DNA of 64,000 bases. It comes from DATHTS01 sp041940425. GTDB lineage: Bacteria > Acidobacteriota > Blastocatellia > Pyrinomonadales > Pyrinomonadaceae. The stretch spans positions 1 through 64,000 of the forward strand of contig JBGTSF010000011.1 of the NCBI GenBank assembly GCA_041940425.1. The letters run 5' to 3'. Under the pieces are notes generated by a model, which ran no database searches, was not told where the DNA came from, and worked only from the letters and a program-made list of their open reading frames with translations. Below are positions 33,922 to 41,949 of the stretch, piece after piece (positions within the stretch are counted from its first letter, which is position 1; each line of letters starts with the position of its first letter). Both the position numbers and the translations under genes were made by a program.

Positions 33922-34017
33922 ACCTCACTTCGGTAGCCGGACGATCTCGCGGTATAAAAAGAGATTCACGGCTTTGCGTGTTCCGCATCACTGCGGCTTT
34001 GCCTTTTCGGTTAAGGT
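33922..34017 (-). promoter_or_regulatory. Cyclic-di-GMP class I (GEMM) riboswitch
   Basis: The minus strand reads AAGGCAAAGCCGCA, then the GNRA tetraloop GTGA, then TGCGG, AACACGCAAAGCC and, after a second hairpin (ATCTC...GAGAT), GGCTACCGA. These are the conserved blocks of GEMM-I in order and spacing: GGCAAA, the P2 stem with GNRA loop, ACGCAAAGCC, the P3 stem and the closing GG-Y-UACCG. The ribosome site GTGAGG follows at once, 10 bases before the ATG. ACCTTA (34012-34017) can pair with TGAGGT (33922-33927), so ligand binding may hide the ribosome site; this last point is inference. Confidence 0.85.
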
Positions 34018-34110
34018 CTTTGGATAAACGTGCGGGGCGTTTATTTATTTGACAGTTTTAAAAAACTTGCAATGGATTTGGGATTCCAAATATTGAGGAA
34101 AAAAGTCAGT

Positions 34111-34179
34111 CGCGGATCGAGGCGGAGACGTCGGAAAAAAATCAAAAATAAAAATCCGTCGTCTCCGCATCGAACCGCG
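34111..34179 (-). terminator. Long hairpin after the TPR gene, possible terminator
   Basis: CGCGGATCGAGGCGGAGACG (34111) and TCGTCTCCGCATCGAACCGCG (ending 34179) pair at 22 of 25 positions around a 20-base AT-rich loop. It begins 21 bases after the TPR gene stop and is followed on the minus strand by ACTGACTTTTTT. It lies upstream of the riboswitch and could separate the two transcripts. Confidence 0.6.
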
Positions 34180-34199
34180 GCTTGAAAAAAATATATAAA

Positions 34200-36308
34200 T
34201 TATTTCAGCTTCGCTTTCAGGCGATTGATCTCTTCCGCGTCGGAAGTCAGATTCAGGGCTTTCTGCCAGGCTTTTTTCGCCAGTTCAGGTTTGTTCAGTT
34301 TTTGATAAACGTCGCCGAGATGTTCGTGGATCGTTGCCGAACCGCCGTCCAATTTGGCGGCGTCTTTCAAGTATTTTTCGGCTTCGGCAAATTTTCCGAG
34401 TTTGAAATAAGCCCAGCCGAGACTGTCCAGATAAGACGGATTTGTCGGATCAATTCTGACCGCTTGCTGGATCAGGTCGAGCGCTTCGTCGAGTTTTTCA
34501 TTGCGTTCGAGCAGAAAATAACCGAGATTGTTCAGCGCGATCGGGTTGCGCGGAGTTTGTTTTAAAATTTCGCGCAAGGTTTTTTCAGCCGAAGCGAAAT
34601 CGCCCGCCATCTGTTGGGCGGTGGCGAGAGTTAGTTTAGCGATCTGTTTTCGTTCGGCACTATCCGCCAGCTCAAACGCTTTATTCGCCGCGTCAATCGC
34701 CTGTTTGCCGCGTTTGGCTTGGCTGTAAAGACTGGAAATAAACCAATAATTTACAAAATCATCGGTCATAGCCGAAGGAACTTGCGAAGTCTTTCCGATC
34801 AGCGGCTGAATGACGGCAACGCCCTCGTCAACTTTCCCCATATCGGTGAGGATCGAGGCTTCGAGCCGCATCAGCGAATATTCCGAAGGATTTTTCAAAC
34901 GCAGAGATTTGACGATTTTCAGAGCTTCGGAATGACTGCCGTTCTCGCGGTAGAGGTCAATTAACTGGCGGTCGGCAAAAAATTCGTTGTTGCCGAAAAT
35001 CGGGCGTGTTTCCTCGATCAAAAATTTCGCTTCGTTCGTTTTTCCGGCATTTTTATAAGCCTTGATCATCTTGTCATAAACGACGATCGCAAATTCGCGG
35101 TCATCGTCGGTGATGAGCTGATTGTTTTCAATGCCGCGAATTCGGAAAGAGTTTTTATAGACGGCGACCGCTTCGTCGTAACTCTCGCGTTCGGCGTAGA
35201 TATCGCCGAGTGCGACCTGCAGATTGGCGGCGGCGGATTTGTCTTTTTCGGCAAGTTTTGTAATGTTGTCGCGCAGGGTTTTCGCCGCATCGTCAACCCG
35301 ACCCGAACGCGCCTGAATATCGGCGAGCAGTTTCAGCAGGGAAGTATTTTCGGGATTGGCATAGACGGCTTGTTTCAACGCTTCGATCGCCGAAGTCGCC
35401 GTCGCGGCATCGGCTGATTCTGCGGCTTCGCGGAGCAGTTCGATGGCTTCTCCATTTTCGGGATCGTCGGCAATCGCGCGGCTCAAAATCTCGATGGCTT
35501 CTTTCAGTTGATTGTCTTCGAGAAGAGCGGATCCGAGTTTGAGCGCGGCGTTTTCGGGAGAAAGCATTTCCTGTGTGCCGAAAACATTTCGGTAAAATCC
35601 GGTTTCGACCGGTGCGGCGGAAGCGAGCCAATTATTTAACGCTTCGATCCGTTCTTGTTTTTTTCCGGTCTCTTCATAAAAGGCGGCTAAAAACGCCCAG
35701 CCTTCGGCATAGCGCGGGTCGAGCCGCGTCAGTTCTTTCCATGCGTCAATCGCCTTATTGGTAAATTCCGCGTTCAGAGAATTGTTCGAAGCCGCGCCGC
35801 TTAAGTTTCCTTCTCTTTTTCCGATCCCGCTTTTGAGCGTGTAAAGACGCGCCAGAATCCGGTGCGCGCCGAAATTGTTTTTATTTAACTGGATTCCGAT
35901 ATTCGCCAGTTTTATCGCTTCGTCAGCGTCATAGGGCGGCGCGAGGAGTGAAAGTTCGGCAAGAACGGTGTAGGCTTCCGCCAGGCGCGGGTCTAATTCG
36001 ACGGCTTGCTGGACGGATTGACGGGCAAGCTGAACCGCTGCCCGGACGCTCGATTGCGAACGCGCGCGCTGACGGCTCCACAAATATCTCTGCGCTTCGA
36101 GAAGTTTGGCATACGCCTGTTCGCGGCGTTCGCGGGAGACGTCCGAAGTTTGCTGTTTTAAATTTTGAGCGAGCGCATCGGCGATTTTTTGATCCGACGA
36201 CGGCGGTGTCGCGCCGGGGCGAGGTCCCGCGCCTTCCTGTGAGAACACTGATAAATTAAAAGCGGCGCAAAAAACTAAAACTAAAACAACTGTTACAAAA
36301 TTTCTCAT
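34200..36308 (-). CDS. Secreted TPR-repeat protein
   Basis: A 702-residue exported protein with a signal peptide (about 1-24, ending VFSQ). Tetratricopeptide repeats fill most of it: a first group about 60-200 (LAEAYTVLAELSLLAPPYDA, RYAEGWAFLAAFYEETGKKQ), a second about 260-480, and a typical final set with NPIALNNLGYFLLERNEKLD, NPSYLDSLGWAYFKLGKFAE and ATIHEHLGDVYQKLNKPELA. Such proteins act as scaffolds at the envelope; the partner is unknown. It is the last gene of the long minus-strand run that starts at fmt. Confidence 0.88.
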   Translation of the reverse strand: MRNFVTVVLVLVFCAAFNLSVFSQEGAGPRPGATPPSSDQKIADALAQNLKQQTSDVSRERREQAYAKLLEAQRYLWSRQRARSQSSVRAAVQLARQSVQQAVELDPRLAEAYTVLAELSLLAPPYDADEAIKLANIGIQLNKNNFGAHRILARLYTLKSGIGKREGNLSGAASNNSLNAEFTNKAIDAWKELTRLDPRYAEGWAFLAAFYEETGKKQERIEALNNWLASAAPVETGFYRNVFGTQEMLSPENAALKLGSALLEDNQLKEAIEILSRAIADDPENGEAIELLREAAESADAATATSAIEALKQAVYANPENTSLLKLLADIQARSGRVDDAAKTLRDNITKLAEKDKSAAANLQVALGDIYAERESYDEAVAVYKNSFRIRGIENNQLITDDDREFAIVVYDKMIKAYKNAGKTNEAKFLIEETRPIFGNNEFFADRQLIDLYRENGSHSEALKIVKSLRLKNPSEYSLMRLEASILTDMGKVDEGVAVIQPLIGKTSQVPSAMTDDFVNYWFISSLYSQAKRGKQAIDAANKAFELADSAERKQIAKLTLATAQQMAGDFASAEKTLREILKQTPRNPIALNNLGYFLLERNEKLDEALDLIQQAVRIDPTNPSYLDSLGWAYFKLGKFAEAEKYLKDAAKLDGGSATIHEHLGDVYQKLNKPELAKKAWQKALNLTSDAEEINRLKAKLK

Positions 36309-36320
36309 TAAAAAACCTCT

Positions 36321-36797
36321 TTAAATTTTTTCCAAATTGGCGACGATTTTTTTCCAGGTGGATTTTCTCGGAAAATTCGCCAGAAAAACGACCAGAGCGA
36401 TTGCGCCGGCGCGGAACATTTCCCATTTATTGCCGCTCAAAACGGCGATCAAAAATCCGAAAATCGCTACGATCTCGCCGATCACACCGAGAAATATCGA
36501 ATTGATCTGGAGCTTTTGGATCAATCCTTTCGTGCCTTTCAATAACGCGGTGTTTTTCAAACGCTCCCAGTTAAAAATCAAACGTCGCAAAACAAACGCT
36601 CCGATGGCGATAAATAAAACCGCCGCCCAGAGCGTCGTCAGAGATTGATCGGTGATCGAATTTTCCGATGTTTGCGCGATAAACCATGCGGCGGCGATCA
36701 GCGCGATAACGGTGAAAATCTGAAAAACATATACAAAAACGGTCGTGCGGTAACGCCTTTCGAGTTCGCTTCGGTTTTCCGGCGATATTTCCGTCAT
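36321..36797 (-). CDS. Four-helix membrane protein of unknown function
   Basis: A 158-residue protein with four hydrophobic helices (about 25-43, 56-74, 98-118 and 124-142). It starts 4 bases after the BamD-like gene and ends 12 bases before the TPR gene, so the three are cotranscribed. The sequence is not recognised. The middle loop is basic (NWERLKNTALLKGTKGLIQK). Confidence 0.75.
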   Translation of the reverse strand: MTEISPENRSELERRYRTTVFVYVFQIFTVIALIAAAWFIAQTSENSITDQSLTTLWAAVLFIAIGAFVLRRLIFNWERLKNTALLKGTKGLIQKLQINSIFLGVIGEIVAIFGFLIAVLSGNKWEMFRAGAIALVVFLANFPRKSTWKKIVANLEKI

Positions 36798-36801
36798 CGA
36801 A

Positions 36802-38283
36802 TTATTTGTCCTGTGCCGGACGGCGTTCCGAAATTACGGTCGTCAATGCTTTGGGAATTTGAGATTCCCGCAGATCGCCCTCGTTTTCGATGATCTGGTC
36901 AATCAGTTCGAATTTTTCCTTATCGAAATTCTTCGTCATCAAAACGCCGTTTTTATCAATCGTCAGAGGATAAATTCCGAAAAGCTGATTTTTGAAATTT
37001 TGAATGAACGAAACTTTTTCGGGCGGTAATCTTTTTAAACCTTCAGGTTTCGGTTCGGGGATTTTCGCGCCCAGAAGATTTAATTGCTCTTTGGCTTTTT
37101 CGACATAATCGCTGTTCGGATAATCGCTGACGATCTGCTGGAAATACCGCGCCGCCTGATCGGTTTCTTCTTCGATGAGATAAGTTACGGCGAGCTTGTA
37201 GAGAGCTTCGTCCATAAAGCTGAAATTCGGATATTTCTGCAAAATTTCGCGGTAACGCGACTGCGCGCCCTTCAAACCGCCTTTTTTATAATCAACCGAC
37301 TGCTTGTAGTAATAATTGGCGATGTAGAGATTATGCAGTCCGAGATTGTCCTGAACTTCCACAAGTCTTTCCTCGACCAGCGGTTTGAGCGGCGTGTCGG
37401 GATATTGCTGTAAAAGCGCGCGGAGACGCTGTTCGGCTTTCCGGGCGTGCGTCGAATCGCGGTCAGGAAGTCCGATCTGGCGCATTTCCGATTCGGCGAT
37501 TTTCAGAAGCACGCGGTCGGAAAGCGGATGCGTCGGGAAAAATGCGAGCCAGTCCTGATAAGCCGCTACCGCTTGAATCAAAGAACTCGTCGAGCCTTCC
37601 AGAAAGAACGAATCGGCGACCGCGAGTTTCGCCATCGGCAAATACGGCGAATCGGGATAGGTCGTGATGATCGTCTGGAAAAGAAGCCGTCCGACCTCGT
37701 AATTTTTCTTGCGGACTTCGCGCGTGGCGACAATAAATAGTTCGCGGTCGCGCCCCGGCGTTACGTTTCCGATCAGTTCCTCATATTCGTCAGTTCCGCC
37801 GCCGAACAGCCAGAGGAATTTTTTCTTTTTCTTTTTCTCGCGCGGTTTGCCGACGTCCGAAGCCGGATTGGCGCGCGCGACCGCCGTTTCGACCTGTGCT
37901 TTTTCGACGCGCGATTTCAGATTGGCAAAGGCTTCTTCGAGATTTTCGATGTCGCTGATTTCGTATTTTTCCGAACGGTCAACCTTTCCGCGCAGACTGT
38001 TGATATCCGAACTGAGGCTGGAAATTTCTTTTTCCAGACTTTTTAAGCGTCCGAGCGGCGTTTCCAGTTTGGATTTGTCGTCCTTGTTCGCTTTGTCTTC
38101 TTTTTCCTCATCCTTCAGAACGGAAATCGCGCTGTCAATCGAACGCCGCATCTGGTCGAGCTGTTCCCGCATAATCTGAAGACGCTGTGCCGGAGTCGCC
38201 GTATTTTGAGCCGATGCCGTAAAGACAAAACTCAAAAGCATCAGAAAACTTAACAAAACCGCTTTGCTTTTTATAAAAAACAT
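36802..38283 (-). CDS. BamD-like outer-membrane assembly protein with coiled coil
   Basis: A 493-residue exported protein. After a signal peptide (ending TASAQ, about 26) comes a coiled-coil region (about 30-135). A Lys-rich linker and then two BamD/YbgF-type TPR stretches follow (LPMAKLAVADSFFLEGSTSS, about 215-310, and LYKLAVTYLIEEETDQAARY, about 355-400), where D-Y-P-N-S-x-Y is the common end of such repeats. Classical BamD is about 245 residues and a lipoprotein; this protein is twice as long and has no lipobox. A role in outer-membrane protein insertion or cell-division envelope work is inferred. Confidence 0.8.
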   Translation of the reverse strand: MFFIKSKAVLLSFLMLLSFVFTASAQNTATPAQRLQIMREQLDQMRRSIDSAISVLKDEEKEDKANKDDKSKLETPLGRLKSLEKEISSLSSDINSLRGKVDRSEKYEISDIENLEEAFANLKSRVEKAQVETAVARANPASDVGKPREKKKKKKFLWLFGGGTDEYEELIGNVTPGRDRELFIVATREVRKKNYEVGRLLFQTIITTYPDSPYLPMAKLAVADSFFLEGSTSSLIQAVAAYQDWLAFFPTHPLSDRVLLKIAESEMRQIGLPDRDSTHARKAEQRLRALLQQYPDTPLKPLVEERLVEVQDNLGLHNLYIANYYYKQSVDYKKGGLKGAQSRYREILQKYPNFSFMDEALYKLAVTYLIEEETDQAARYFQQIVSDYPNSDYVEKAKEQLNLLGAKIPEPKPEGLKRLPPEKVSFIQNFKNQLFGIYPLTIDKNGVLMTKNFDKEKFELIDQIIENEGDLRESQIPKALTTVISERRPAQDK

Positions 38284-38331
38284 ATTTACCTCTAAAATAT
38301 TATAAATCTCGAAATACTTTTTTTGTGAAAG

Positions 38332-39030
38332 TTAAACCCAATTTGTTCCCTTATCAATCAATTCCTTGACCGCTTCCGCCGGCTTTCCGCCGTTGAAAAC
38401 AGCCGAACCGGCAACAATGATTTCCGCGCCCAATTTAACGATTTCGCCGATATTCGTCGCGTCAATGCCGCCGTCTATCTCGATTCGCGTTTCAAAACCG
38501 CGCTCGTCAATCATCCGGCGCAGACGGCGCAGTTTGTCAATCATCGTCGGAATAAATTTCTGACCGCCGAAACCCGGATTGACCGACATCAAGAGAATAA
38601 AATCGGCATACGGCAATGCTTCTTCGAGCGCGAGAAGCGGCGTTGCCGGATTGATCGCAATGCCCGCTTTGCCGCCCGCTTCACGAATCGCGCAAAGCGT
38701 TCTCTGCAAATGAACGTCGGCTTCGACGTGAACCGAAACCATATTCGCGCCGGTTTCGACAAATTTCGCGGCGTAGCGGCTCGGCTCTTCGATCATCAAA
38801 TGGCAATCAATCGTCATATCGGTCATTTTTCTGACCGATTTCAAAACCGGCAAGCCGATGGTGATGTTCGGGACGAACTGCCCGTCCATCACGTCAAAAT
38901 GCAAAACTGTCGCCCCGCCTGTCTTGATCGCTTCGATCTCTTCGCCGAGGCGCGTAAAATCCGCCGATAAAATTGACGGAGCAATTTCAAACATTCCTTC
39001 GCTTTTCGTAGTTTTGGTTGCTAAATTCAC
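38332..39030 (-). CDS. rpe: Ribulose-phosphate 3-epimerase
   Basis: This enzyme interconverts ribulose-5-phosphate and xylulose-5-phosphate in the pentose phosphate pathway. The TIM barrel is complete with IAPSILSADF, HFDVMDGQFVPN, DCHLMI, SVNPGFGGQKFIP and EIDGGI. The frame begins with GTG at 39030, 4 bases after the PASTA gene. An ATG 12 codons later (38994, MFEIAPSILS) fits the family length better and is preceded by AAGGA too close to the start, so the true start is open. Confidence 0.95.
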   Translation of the reverse strand: MNLATKTTKSEGMFEIAPSILSADFTRLGEEIEAIKTGGATVLHFDVMDGQFVPNITIGLPVLKSVRKMTDMTIDCHLMIEEPSRYAAKFVETGANMVSVHVEADVHLQRTLCAIREAGGKAGIAINPATPLLALEEALPYADFILLMSVNPGFGGQKFIPTMIDKLRRLRRMIDERGFETRIEIDGGIDATNIGEIVKLGAEIIVAGSAVFNGGKPAEAVKELIDKGTNWV

Positions 39031-39034
39031 GGGT

Positions 39035-39727
39035 TTAGTTGCTTGGCGGAGCTTTTCTCTGCCGCGTGTCGCCGCTCGACGGTTTAGTTGTTTCCGACGG
39101 CTTTTTCGGATTCGCCGCCGGGCTGTTTGCCGGCTTCGGAGTTGTCGTCGAATTTTTGTTTTCTTTTGTTCCGGCTGGACTGCCCGAAGTATTCGATTTC
39201 GGACTACCGTCAGATTTCTCTTTGTCCGCAGAATCAGAATTGTCCGATGATTTATTGGCGATCACATCGCGCGTCGTCGAAGTTTTCTTTTTGGTCGTTG
39301 ATTTGTTCGATGCTTTTTTCGGTTTGTCGGAGATCAGATCTTCGATTTCCTCGATAGCTTCCTCATCATCTGCTTTCTTTTTAACTTCCGCCGGAGCTTC
39401 CGTGCCTTCGGGATTCGGCTGGGCGACGATGACGGAGATCATTAGACCGGATTTGGCGGTCGAACCGGCGCGCGGACGCTGTTCCAGGATCGTGTTTGCG
39501 GGTTCCTCGCTATAGCGGTTGGCGACGCGGCGGATTTTCAAACCGAGCGCGGCGAGTTCGTCTTCGCTCTGCTTAAAGTCTTTCCCGACAATTTCGGGAA
39601 TCGTTACCTCTTCGCCCTTGAGCGACATATAAACGACGCTCACCAGACCGACGATAAATGCGGCGGCAAGTGCCAGCACGATGAAAAATTTTCCTAAAGC
39701 CGAAAGTCCTGATTTTACAAAGCCCAT
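39035..39727 (-). CDS. PASTA-domain membrane protein
   Basis: A 230-residue protein, starting at the ATG that gives MGFVKSGLSALGKFF; a frame 17 codons longer exists but looks unlikely. A membrane helix (about 10-32) is followed by one PASTA domain (VTIPEIVGKDFKQSEDELAA to MISVIVAQP, about 38-105) and a long low-complexity tail of Lys, Ser, Thr, Asn and Pro. PASTA domains bind uncross-linked peptidoglycan and beta-lactams. No kinase domain is attached. The place between rsmB and rpe is where other bacteria carry a PASTA Ser/Thr kinase and its phosphatase, so this may be a reduced form of that locus. Confidence 0.85.
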   Translation of the reverse strand: MGFVKSGLSALGKFFIVLALAAAFIVGLVSVVYMSLKGEEVTIPEIVGKDFKQSEDELAALGLKIRRVANRYSEEPANTILEQRPRAGSTAKSGLMISVIVAQPNPEGTEAPAEVKKKADDEEAIEEIEDLISDKPKKASNKSTTKKKTSTTRDVIANKSSDNSDSADKEKSDGSPKSNTSGSPAGTKENKNSTTTPKPANSPAANPKKPSETTKPSSGDTRQRKAPPSN

Positions 39728-39786
39728 TTTTATCTCACTAAAACAAGGAAGTCTAACATTTTTGTCAGTTCCGAACAAACTTGAAA

Positions 39787-41079
39787 TTACCGGCGGTAAA
39801 GCTCGGAAATAAAAAAACCGTCCATCTTGTCCGACGAGGGAAATGTCCGCGCAAAGCCGTTTCCGGTTAAAAACCTTTCGGGAACGTTCGGAGCGATTTT
39901 TTCAAAATCCACGTTCGTTTTCAAAAAGTTCTCGATTACTGATTCGTTTTCTTCGGGTTCGAGCGAACAAGTCGAATATATCAATTTCCCGCCGCGTTTG
40001 ACGAGTTTTGATGCGTTTTCCAGGATGCGGAGTTGTTTTTTAGATAACTCTTTGAAATCATTTTTTTTCAGAAAATAACGAATTTCGGGATTATGCCGGA
40101 TCGTTCCCGTTCCCGAACACGGCGCGTCAATTAAAACCGCATCGAACATTTTATCCGCAAACGGCAGAGAATTTTCCGCGTCGTAGTTTACGATATTCAC
40201 AAAATCAACACCCTGATTCCGGCAATTTTCCTCTAAAAATTTAACTCTTTGAAAATATAAATCACCTGCAAAAAACTTTGCCCTTTGCACTTTGCACTTT
40301 GCACTAATCTGAGTTGTTTTACTGCCGGGCGCGGCGCAAACGTCGAGAAAAAAATCGCCGTCTTTTAACTGAACGGCTTGACCGACCATCTGCGAGGCTT
40401 CGTCCTGAAAATAAATCTCGTCTTTTTCGGCAAGTCGTAACAGAATTTCATCGAATTTTTCTGCAATAAAACAGTTTTCGACCGTATCGGATTTTTTATA
40501 ATTTTCAAAAATCCTTTCATCAGCCGAAAATTTCAGCGTCGGTCGAAAACAAATTTTTGGAATCTCATTATTGGCTTTTGCCAATTCGACCGCTTTTTCA
40601 AAACCGAAATGTTCAATCCATTTTTCCAGAAGCCAGCGCGGATGCGAGGTTTCGACCGAAAATTTTTCGATTTCATCCGAAAATTTCAGATTAATTTTCT
40701 CTCTCGTCGCGCGGCGTAAAACGGCATTGACAAAACCTTTGGCGGAAGTTTTTTTCGCCCGTCGAACCAAATTTACGGATTCATTTATTATCGAGTAGTC
40801 GGGAATTTTGTCGAGAAAAAGTAATTGAAAAAGTCCGATTTCCAGAATCGTTCTGATCGCCGAATCGGTTTTCTTACCCTTGGTCAGAACTTCGATTATT
40901 CGGTCGAGATAAATTTTATTTCGCAAAACTCCGAGCGTGATCTGATGACAAAGAGCGCGGTCTTTTACGGAAAGTTTTTCTTCATACTGCGGAAGCAAAA
41001 TAGATGAAAACGCCGATTCAGTTTCTATTTTTCTAAGGATTTCAAAAGCGGCGATTCTGGCGGGCGAAATTTTACTCAT
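39787..41079 (-). CDS. rsmB: 16S rRNA (cytosine-967-C5)-methyltransferase RsmB
   Basis: A 430-residue enzyme: N-terminal NusB-like RNA-binding domain (residues 1-140) and SAM-dependent methyltransferase domain. SAM motif I is DVCAAPGSKTTQ, the two catalytic cysteines are in DAPCSGTGTIRHNPE and STCSLEPEE. The start is the ATG in ATGAGTAA, overlapping the trhO stop. Right after motif I the sequence SAKCKVQRAKF is encoded by a heptanucleotide repeat; the spacing to the next motif (AGD) is only about two residues longer than in E. coli, so the protein is probably active. Confidence 0.94.
   Translation of the reverse strand: MSKISPARIAAFEILRKIETESAFSSILLPQYEEKLSVKDRALCHQITLGVLRNKIYLDRIIEVLTKGKKTDSAIRTILEIGLFQLLFLDKIPDYSIINESVNLVRRAKKTSAKGFVNAVLRRATREKINLKFSDEIEKFSVETSHPRWLLEKWIEHFGFEKAVELAKANNEIPKICFRPTLKFSADERIFENYKKSDTVENCFIAEKFDEILLRLAEKDEIYFQDEASQMVGQAVQLKDGDFFLDVCAAPGSKTTQISAKCKVQRAKFFAGDLYFQRVKFLEENCRNQGVDFVNIVNYDAENSLPFADKMFDAVLIDAPCSGTGTIRHNPEIRYFLKKNDFKELSKKQLRILENASKLVKRGGKLIYSTCSLEPEENESVIENFLKTNVDFEKIAPNVPERFLTGNGFARTFPSSDKMDGFFISELYRR
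40276..40305. repeat. Heptamer repeat inside the rsmB coding region
   Basis: Four 7-base copies, CTTTGCC then CTTTGCA three times, lie between SAM motif I and the next strand of the methyltransferase. Read on the coding strand they give A-K-C-K-V-Q-R-A-K. Confidence 0.85.
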
Positions 41080-41824
41080 CGTTTTCACTTTCCGTCTGAT
41101 GAAATGTTTCACGGTTTACCGTTATTCGCTCGTCAAAAACAAAACAATCGCCTTCCCATAAATTTTCTTCTTCGGGAATCTCTTCGAGATATTTCAGGAT
41201 TCCGCCTTCGAGCTGAAAAACGGTTTCAAAGCCCTGCGCTTTCAAAAACGGCGCGAATTTTTCGCATCGAATTCCGCCCGTGCAAAACATCGCCACTTGT
41301 TTGTGTTTTTCGGGATCGAGATTTTCCTTAATAAATTCGGGCATTTGATTAAATTCGGCAACCCGCGGATTAACCGCATTTTTGAATGTTCCGAGTTCGA
41401 CCTCGTAATCGTTGCGCGTGTCCAAAACAAAAGTTTCGGGATCGGAAATGATTTTGTTCCAGTCTTTCGGTTTAACGTGCGTGCCTGAGCCTTTTTCGAT
41501 TTCGACCTGTTTTTTGAGAGTTACAATCTCTTTTTTGATGCGAACTTTGGCGCGTTTGAAGGGCTGTTCGGAAAAGTATGAAGTTTTATAAACCAGTTTA
41601 GTATTTAAAGCTTTTTCTAAAATTCCGATAAACTTTCTAATATTTTCCGGCTCGCCGCTGATCGTCGAATTAAAACCTTCGCCTGCCAATAGAATCGTTC
41701 CGAGAATCTCATTTTCGAGCATCGCCGATTTGAGCGCGGATTTTATTTTCTGCAAATTTTCCGCGTCGCCCAAATCTTTGAATTCGTAAAATGTGATGAT
41801 TTGAAATTTTTCCTTTCCGTTCAT
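41072..41824 (-). CDS. trhO: tRNA uridine(34) hydroxylase TrhO (rhodanese domain)
   Basis: This enzyme makes 5-hydroxyuridine at the wobble base of tRNA. The 250-residue protein has the N-terminal ferredoxin-like domain with GTILLAGEGFNSTISG and the rhodanese domain with FVLDTRNDYEVELGTF, and the active Cys in F-C-T-G-G-I-R-C-E-K. The start is placed at MNGKEKFQIITFYEF. A frame 24 codons longer would translate the repeat at 41847 (HAEGAENAES) and is judged false. The stop overlaps the rsmB start. Confidence 0.92.
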   Translation of the reverse strand: MNGKEKFQIITFYEFKDLGDAENLQKIKSALKSAMLENEILGTILLAGEGFNSTISGEPENIRKFIGILEKALNTKLVYKTSYFSEQPFKRAKVRIKKEIVTLKKQVEIEKGSGTHVKPKDWNKIISDPETFVLDTRNDYEVELGTFKNAVNPRVAEFNQMPEFIKENLDPEKHKQVAMFCTGGIRCEKFAPFLKAQGFETVFQLEGGILKYLEEIPEEENLWEGDCFVFDERITVNRETFHQTESENDE

Positions 41825-41846
41825 ACAAAAATTTAGAAAATTTCGG

Positions 41847-41925
41847 TAACTCTCTGCGTTCTCCGCGCCCTCTGCGTGAAATAGTGATTTTCTCACGCAA
41901 AGCCCGCCGAGCGCGCGGACGTTAT
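41847..41925. repeat. GAGA/CTCT-rich inverted repeat upstream of trhO
   Basis: CTCTGCGTTCTCCGCGCCCT runs on to CTGCGTGAA, and after a short loop comes TCTCACGCAAAGCCCGCCGA. The arms pair only partly. It fills the gap between fmt and trhO and belongs to the family at 1651, 26334 and 49867. Confidence 0.6.
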
Positions 41926-41949
41926 TCTAATAAAATCTTCTCATATACT

